Origin: Yoonia vestfoldensis SKA53
Lineage (GTDB): Bacteria; Pseudomonadota; Alphaproteobacteria; Rhodobacterales; Rhodobacteraceae
Reading direction: 5' to 3'
Assembly: GCF_000152785.1 (NCBI RefSeq)
Contig: NZ_CH672414.1
Coordinates: 568,657-632,656 of the forward strand
DNA: 64,000 nucleotides
Positions 61,492 through 64,000 of this stretch are shown here, piece by piece (positions within the stretch are counted from its first letter, which is position 1; each line of letters opens with the position of its first letter). Under the pieces are notes generated by a model. That model had not been told where the DNA came from and made no database searches. It worked only from the letters and a program-made list of their open reading frames with translations. The position numbers were made by a program, and so were the translations under genes.

Positions 61492-63522
61492 TTACCGCCG
61501 CCCGCGCCGGCGCGGCCCACGGTCGCCGCCTTGGTTATGGTTGATCTGCGGGATCGTGACGATGGAATTGAGGATCGGGAAAGGTTCCACCGCGTTCGGA
61601 ATGGCCGAGGCATTGACGAAATGTTCTTGAAAACGCGGCTCGATCGCGGTCTCGATCTTGTGGATCTGGCGTACGATGGTTTCTATTTCGCGCCGCGCAT
61701 CGGTGTTGAGAAGCGCGATCCGCGCGCCGGTGCCAGCGGCGTTGCCCGCGCTGGTGACCTTGTCCAAGGGCGCATCGGGGATCATGCCCAAAACCATCGC
61801 GTGTTTGGGGCTGATATGCGCGCCAAAGGCACCTGCCAGCACGACGCGGTCCACCTTGTCCACGCCGAATTTGTCCATCAACAACCGCGCGCCGGAATAA
61901 AGCGCGGCCTTGGCCATCTGGATTTGCCGCACATCGGTATTGGTGACGGTGATCAGCGGGCCACCCGCTGCGGTGCCGTCATAGAGCAAATAGGAATTGG
62001 TGCGCCCGTCAGCAAAGCAATTGGGCGATCCGGTCTGGTCGGCTGACCCGATCAGCCCCGGCCCGTCGACGATCCCGGTCATGCGCATCTCGGCGATCAC
62101 CTCGATGATGCCAGACCCGCAGATGCCGGTCACGCCGGTCTGGGCGATGGTATCGCCGAACCCGTCTTCGTCGGACCAGATATCGCTGCCGATCACCTTG
62201 AAGCGGGGCAGTTTCGTGACAGGGTCGATTTCCACATGCTCGATAGCACCCGGCGCGGCGCGCTGGCCCGAACTGATCTGTGCGCCCTCGAATGCGGGGC
62301 CGGTGGGCGATGAACAGGCCAGCACTTTTTCGCGGTTGCCCAACAGGATTTCGGCATTGGTGCCGACATCGACGATCAGCACAAGGTCTTCGGATTTGTC
62401 GGGTGCCTCTGACAGCGCCACGGCCGCCGCATCGGCGCCCACATGCCCCGCGATACAGGGCAGGATATAGACCCGCGCAGCCGGATGCAGGTTCAAATCC
62501 AGTTCCAGCGCGCGCAGCGACAGCGCGTCGGAGGTGGCCAGCGCAAAGGGTGCTTGCCCCAGCTCATAGGCGTCGATGCCAAGGAACAGATGATGCATGA
62601 CCGGATTGCAGACAAAGACCGCATCCATAATCAGGTCGCGGTCGATCTGCGCCTCTGACGCGATCTGCACGAACAGCGCGTTCATGCCTTCGCGCACGGC
62701 GCGGGTCATTTCATCCGATCCGGTGGGGTTCATCATACCATAGCTGACCCGGCTCATCAGGTCCTCGCCAAAGCGGATTTGCGGGTTCATGATGCCCGAT
62801 GACGCCACAACCTCGCCCGAGCGCAGATCGCACAGATGGGCGGCAATGGTGGTGGACCCCAGATCGACGGCAAGGCCATAGATCGTGCCTTCATAAAAGC
62901 CCGGCCAGATCGCCACGATCCGCGGCGAAAACACCGCATCACCCAGATGGACGGCGACGGTGACGCGCCATGCGCCTTTACGCAGCGCCTTTTGCAGGTT
63001 GCGCAAAACGCCCAGATCAGCCTCGAGCGCGGGCAGGGCCCAGTCGCGGCGCAGCGCGATGACCAGCCGTTCCAGATCGCCCGAGGGGTCGTGCATGTCG
63101 GGTTCTTCGACCTCGACATAATACAGCCTTGTGGACGGGTTCATCGTGATTTCGCGCACTTCGGCGCGTTTGCGCACGACTTGTTTGTGGACCTGGCTTT
63201 CGGCAGGCACGTCGATCACGACATCAGCCCTGATCTGCGCCTGACAGCCAAGGCGGCGGCCCTGTTTCAGACCACGGATATTGTCGTAACGTTCCTCGAC
63301 GCTGTTCCACTCGGACAAAGCGTCGGGGGCGACGGTGACGCCATGCTTGGAAAATTCGCCATAGGACGGGGTGATCTGGCATTTCGAACAGATGCCGCGC
63401 CCGCCACAAACGGAATCAAGATCCACCCCCAATTGCCGCGCCGCTGTCAGGACGGGCGTGCCAACAGGAAAATGCCCCCGCTTGCCGGAGGGGGTGAAGA
63501 TCACAAGTGGGTCGGTAGTCAT
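61492..63522 (-). CDS. RamA-like corrinoid reactivation protein (ASKHA, DUF4445, [2Fe-2S])
   Basis: A 676-residue ATPase that reduces inactive Co(II) corrinoid on methyltransferases. An N-terminal plant-type ferredoxin domain has Cys39, Cys45, Cys48 (VCGGRGICSKCQ) and Cys94 (RLGCQA); the ASKHA domain follows, with YGLAVDLGSTTIAAHL near 216 and LIVDVGTNAEILLG near 380. The C-terminus is basic and Arg-rich. From memory, Roseobacter relatives use a RamA-like protein to reactivate a split B12-dependent methionine synthase; the partner methyltransferase is not in this window. Confidence 0.9.
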   Translation of the reverse strand: MTTDPLVIFTPSGKRGHFPVGTPVLTAARQLGVDLDSVCGGRGICSKCQITPSYGEFSKHGVTVAPDALSEWNSVEERYDNIRGLKQGRRLGCQAQIRADVVIDVPAESQVHKQVVRKRAEVREITMNPSTRLYYVEVEEPDMHDPSGDLERLVIALRRDWALPALEADLGVLRNLQKALRKGAWRVTVAVHLGDAVFSPRIVAIWPGFYEGTIYGLAVDLGSTTIAAHLCDLRSGEVVASSGIMNPQIRFGEDLMSRVSYGMMNPTGSDEMTRAVREGMNALFVQIASEAQIDRDLIMDAVFVCNPVMHHLFLGIDAYELGQAPFALATSDALSLRALELDLNLHPAARVYILPCIAGHVGADAAAVALSEAPDKSEDLVLIVDVGTNAEILLGNREKVLACSSPTGPAFEGAQISSGQRAAPGAIEHVEIDPVTKLPRFKVIGSDIWSDEDGFGDTIAQTGVTGICGSGIIEVIAEMRMTGIVDGPGLIGSADQTGSPNCFADGRTNSYLLYDGTAAGGPLITVTNTDVRQIQMAKAALYSGARLLMDKFGVDKVDRVVLAGAFGAHISPKHAMVLGMIPDAPLDKVTSAGNAAGTGARIALLNTDARREIETIVRQIHKIETAIEPRFQEHFVNASAIPNAVEPFPILNSIVTIPQINHNQGGDRGPRRRGRR

Positions 63523-63545
63523 CGGTTCTGCCTGTACTGGTTGAG

Positions 63546-63571
63546 ACCACCATATCGCGCTGCGTGGTGGT
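63546..63571. promoter_or_regulatory. Inverted repeat upstream of the RamA-like gene
   Basis: ACCACCA and TGGTGGT form a 7-bp perfect inverted repeat with a 12-nt spacer, 23 nt before the start codon. It could be an operator or a leader hairpin. Confidence 0.35.
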
Positions 63572-63604
63572 GGGAAGGGCGGTATCCGTCAATCCGTATG
63601 ATAA

Positions 63605-64000
63605 GAGCGGCATGCGGGGTCGCGTCGCGGCGCGAGCTTTGCCTTGGCTTTGTGCGAAGGGCCGATCAGCCGTGTGGGCCGGATCTGGGCCGATGGGGTG
63701 GAAATCGCGCCCGATGATCTGAACATGCGGGTCTATACCGGCAGTGCCGACCAATTCCCCGACCCCAAGATGGAGGCCGTCGAAGGTGCAGGCCATGTCC
63801 CCGCCTATCGCGGCACCGCCTATGTGGTGATCGAGGATCTGGATCTGGGCGGCTTTGGCAACCGCATTCCGCAACTGACCTTCGAGGTGATCCGCGCCGG
63901 GCTGGACGGGGGCCTTGCTGCTGTCGTGCAAGGCGTGGCGCTGATCCCCGGCACCGGCGAATACGGGCTGGCGACGCAGCCTGTGTATCTGTCGCCACGT
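63605..64000 (+). pseudogene. 5'-truncated GTA gp15-like (TIM-barrel host-specificity/tail) gene, partial
   Basis: An open frame with no start codon before the homology begins runs to the window edge. The translation contains SFALALCEGPISRVGRIWAD, then MEAVEGAGHVPAYRGTAYVV, FGNRIPQLTFEVIRA and VQGVALIPGTGEYGLATQP, which matches the N-terminal third of the large gp15 protein of Rhodobacterales gene transfer agents, a baseplate/host-recognition component. Normally about 100 residues precede this part; here a TAA lies ten codons upstream of the homology. Whether the rest continues beyond 64000 is unknown. It may be a GTA remnant or a break at a rearrangement. Confidence 0.75.

Overview
The window is GC-rich chromosomal DNA from an alphaproteobacterium, almost certainly Rhodobacterales (Roseobacter/Rhodobacter group). 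Signs of this are the GTTC-N7-GTTC SOS box next to lexA, a trpG-trpD-trpC-moaC-moeA block, a fused indolepyruvate oxidoreductase, class II NrdJ as the ribonucleotide reductase, an alphaproteobacterial Fur/Mur without the CxxC zinc motif, and gene-transfer-agent (GTA) type genes. There are no rRNA genes, insertion sequences or CRISPR arrays. Two tRNAs are present: Pro(UGG) and Gly(CCC). Nearly all of the sequence is ordinary core chromosome, densely packed in short operons with many ATGA/TGATG overlaps.

Layout. 1-1.4 kb: the 5' end of purL, a candidate small RNA and a LysR regulator. 1.4-6.7 kb: indolepyruvate ferredoxin oxidoreductase, an acyltransferase and murI. 6.7-12 kb: argC-ccmE, a phage/GTA-like lysis cassette (GH108 endolysin, holin, XhlA-like protein), then ccmF-ccmH. 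12-18.6 kb: a PaaG-like isomerase, gltA, gltX, comEC and lexA with its SOS box. 18.6-28.1 kb: a leftward trpG-trpD-ung-trpC-moaC-moeA operon, a YibQ-like gene, then trpE behind ppiD. 28.2-33 kb: aminotransferase, gpt, fabI, pdxH, a double cold-shock protein, a DUF192 protein and tRNA-Pro. 33-40.7 kb: nrdJ, a cupin, a DUF7002-like protein, enolase, an EamA exporter and a Fur-family regulator. 40.8-49.2 kb: an acetyltransferase, a small membrane protein, tyrS, anmK, a beta-barrel protein, then cysS-cimA plus a squalene-synthase-like gene. 49.3-55.9 kb: a cobalamin cluster (cobB, cobA, cbiD, cobK) with a permease, a DNA glycosylase and an esterase. 56-61 kb: an HNH endonuclease, then zwf-pgl-pgi and a degenerate prepilin peptidase. 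61-64 kb: ridA, tRNA-Gly, a RamA-like corrinoid reactivator, and at the edge a 5'-truncated piece of a GTA gp15 gene.

How the genes work together. B12 recurs: four cobalamin biosynthesis genes, a B12-dependent ribonucleotide reductase, and an activator that rescues oxidised corrinoid. Central carbon flow is represented by zwf-pgl-pgi, eno and gltA; zwf has a perfect 14-bp palindrome of the CceR type and eno an imperfect copy. Genome maintenance genes (lexA, ung, an AlkA-like glycosylase, comEC) are scattered among biosynthetic operons.

Observations most worth a second look: (1) a 14-codon leader ORF with four Cys codons just upstream of cysS; (2) the lysis cassette inside the cytochrome c maturation operon, with a truncated GTA gp15 elsewhere in the window; (3) a compact sRNA candidate upstream of purL with an anti-Shine-Dalgarno loop; (4) a dispersed intergenic repeat present five times, next to gene ends; (5) a prepilin-peptidase homologue that has lost both catalytic aspartates. 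Function calls come from reading motifs by eye; no database search was run.
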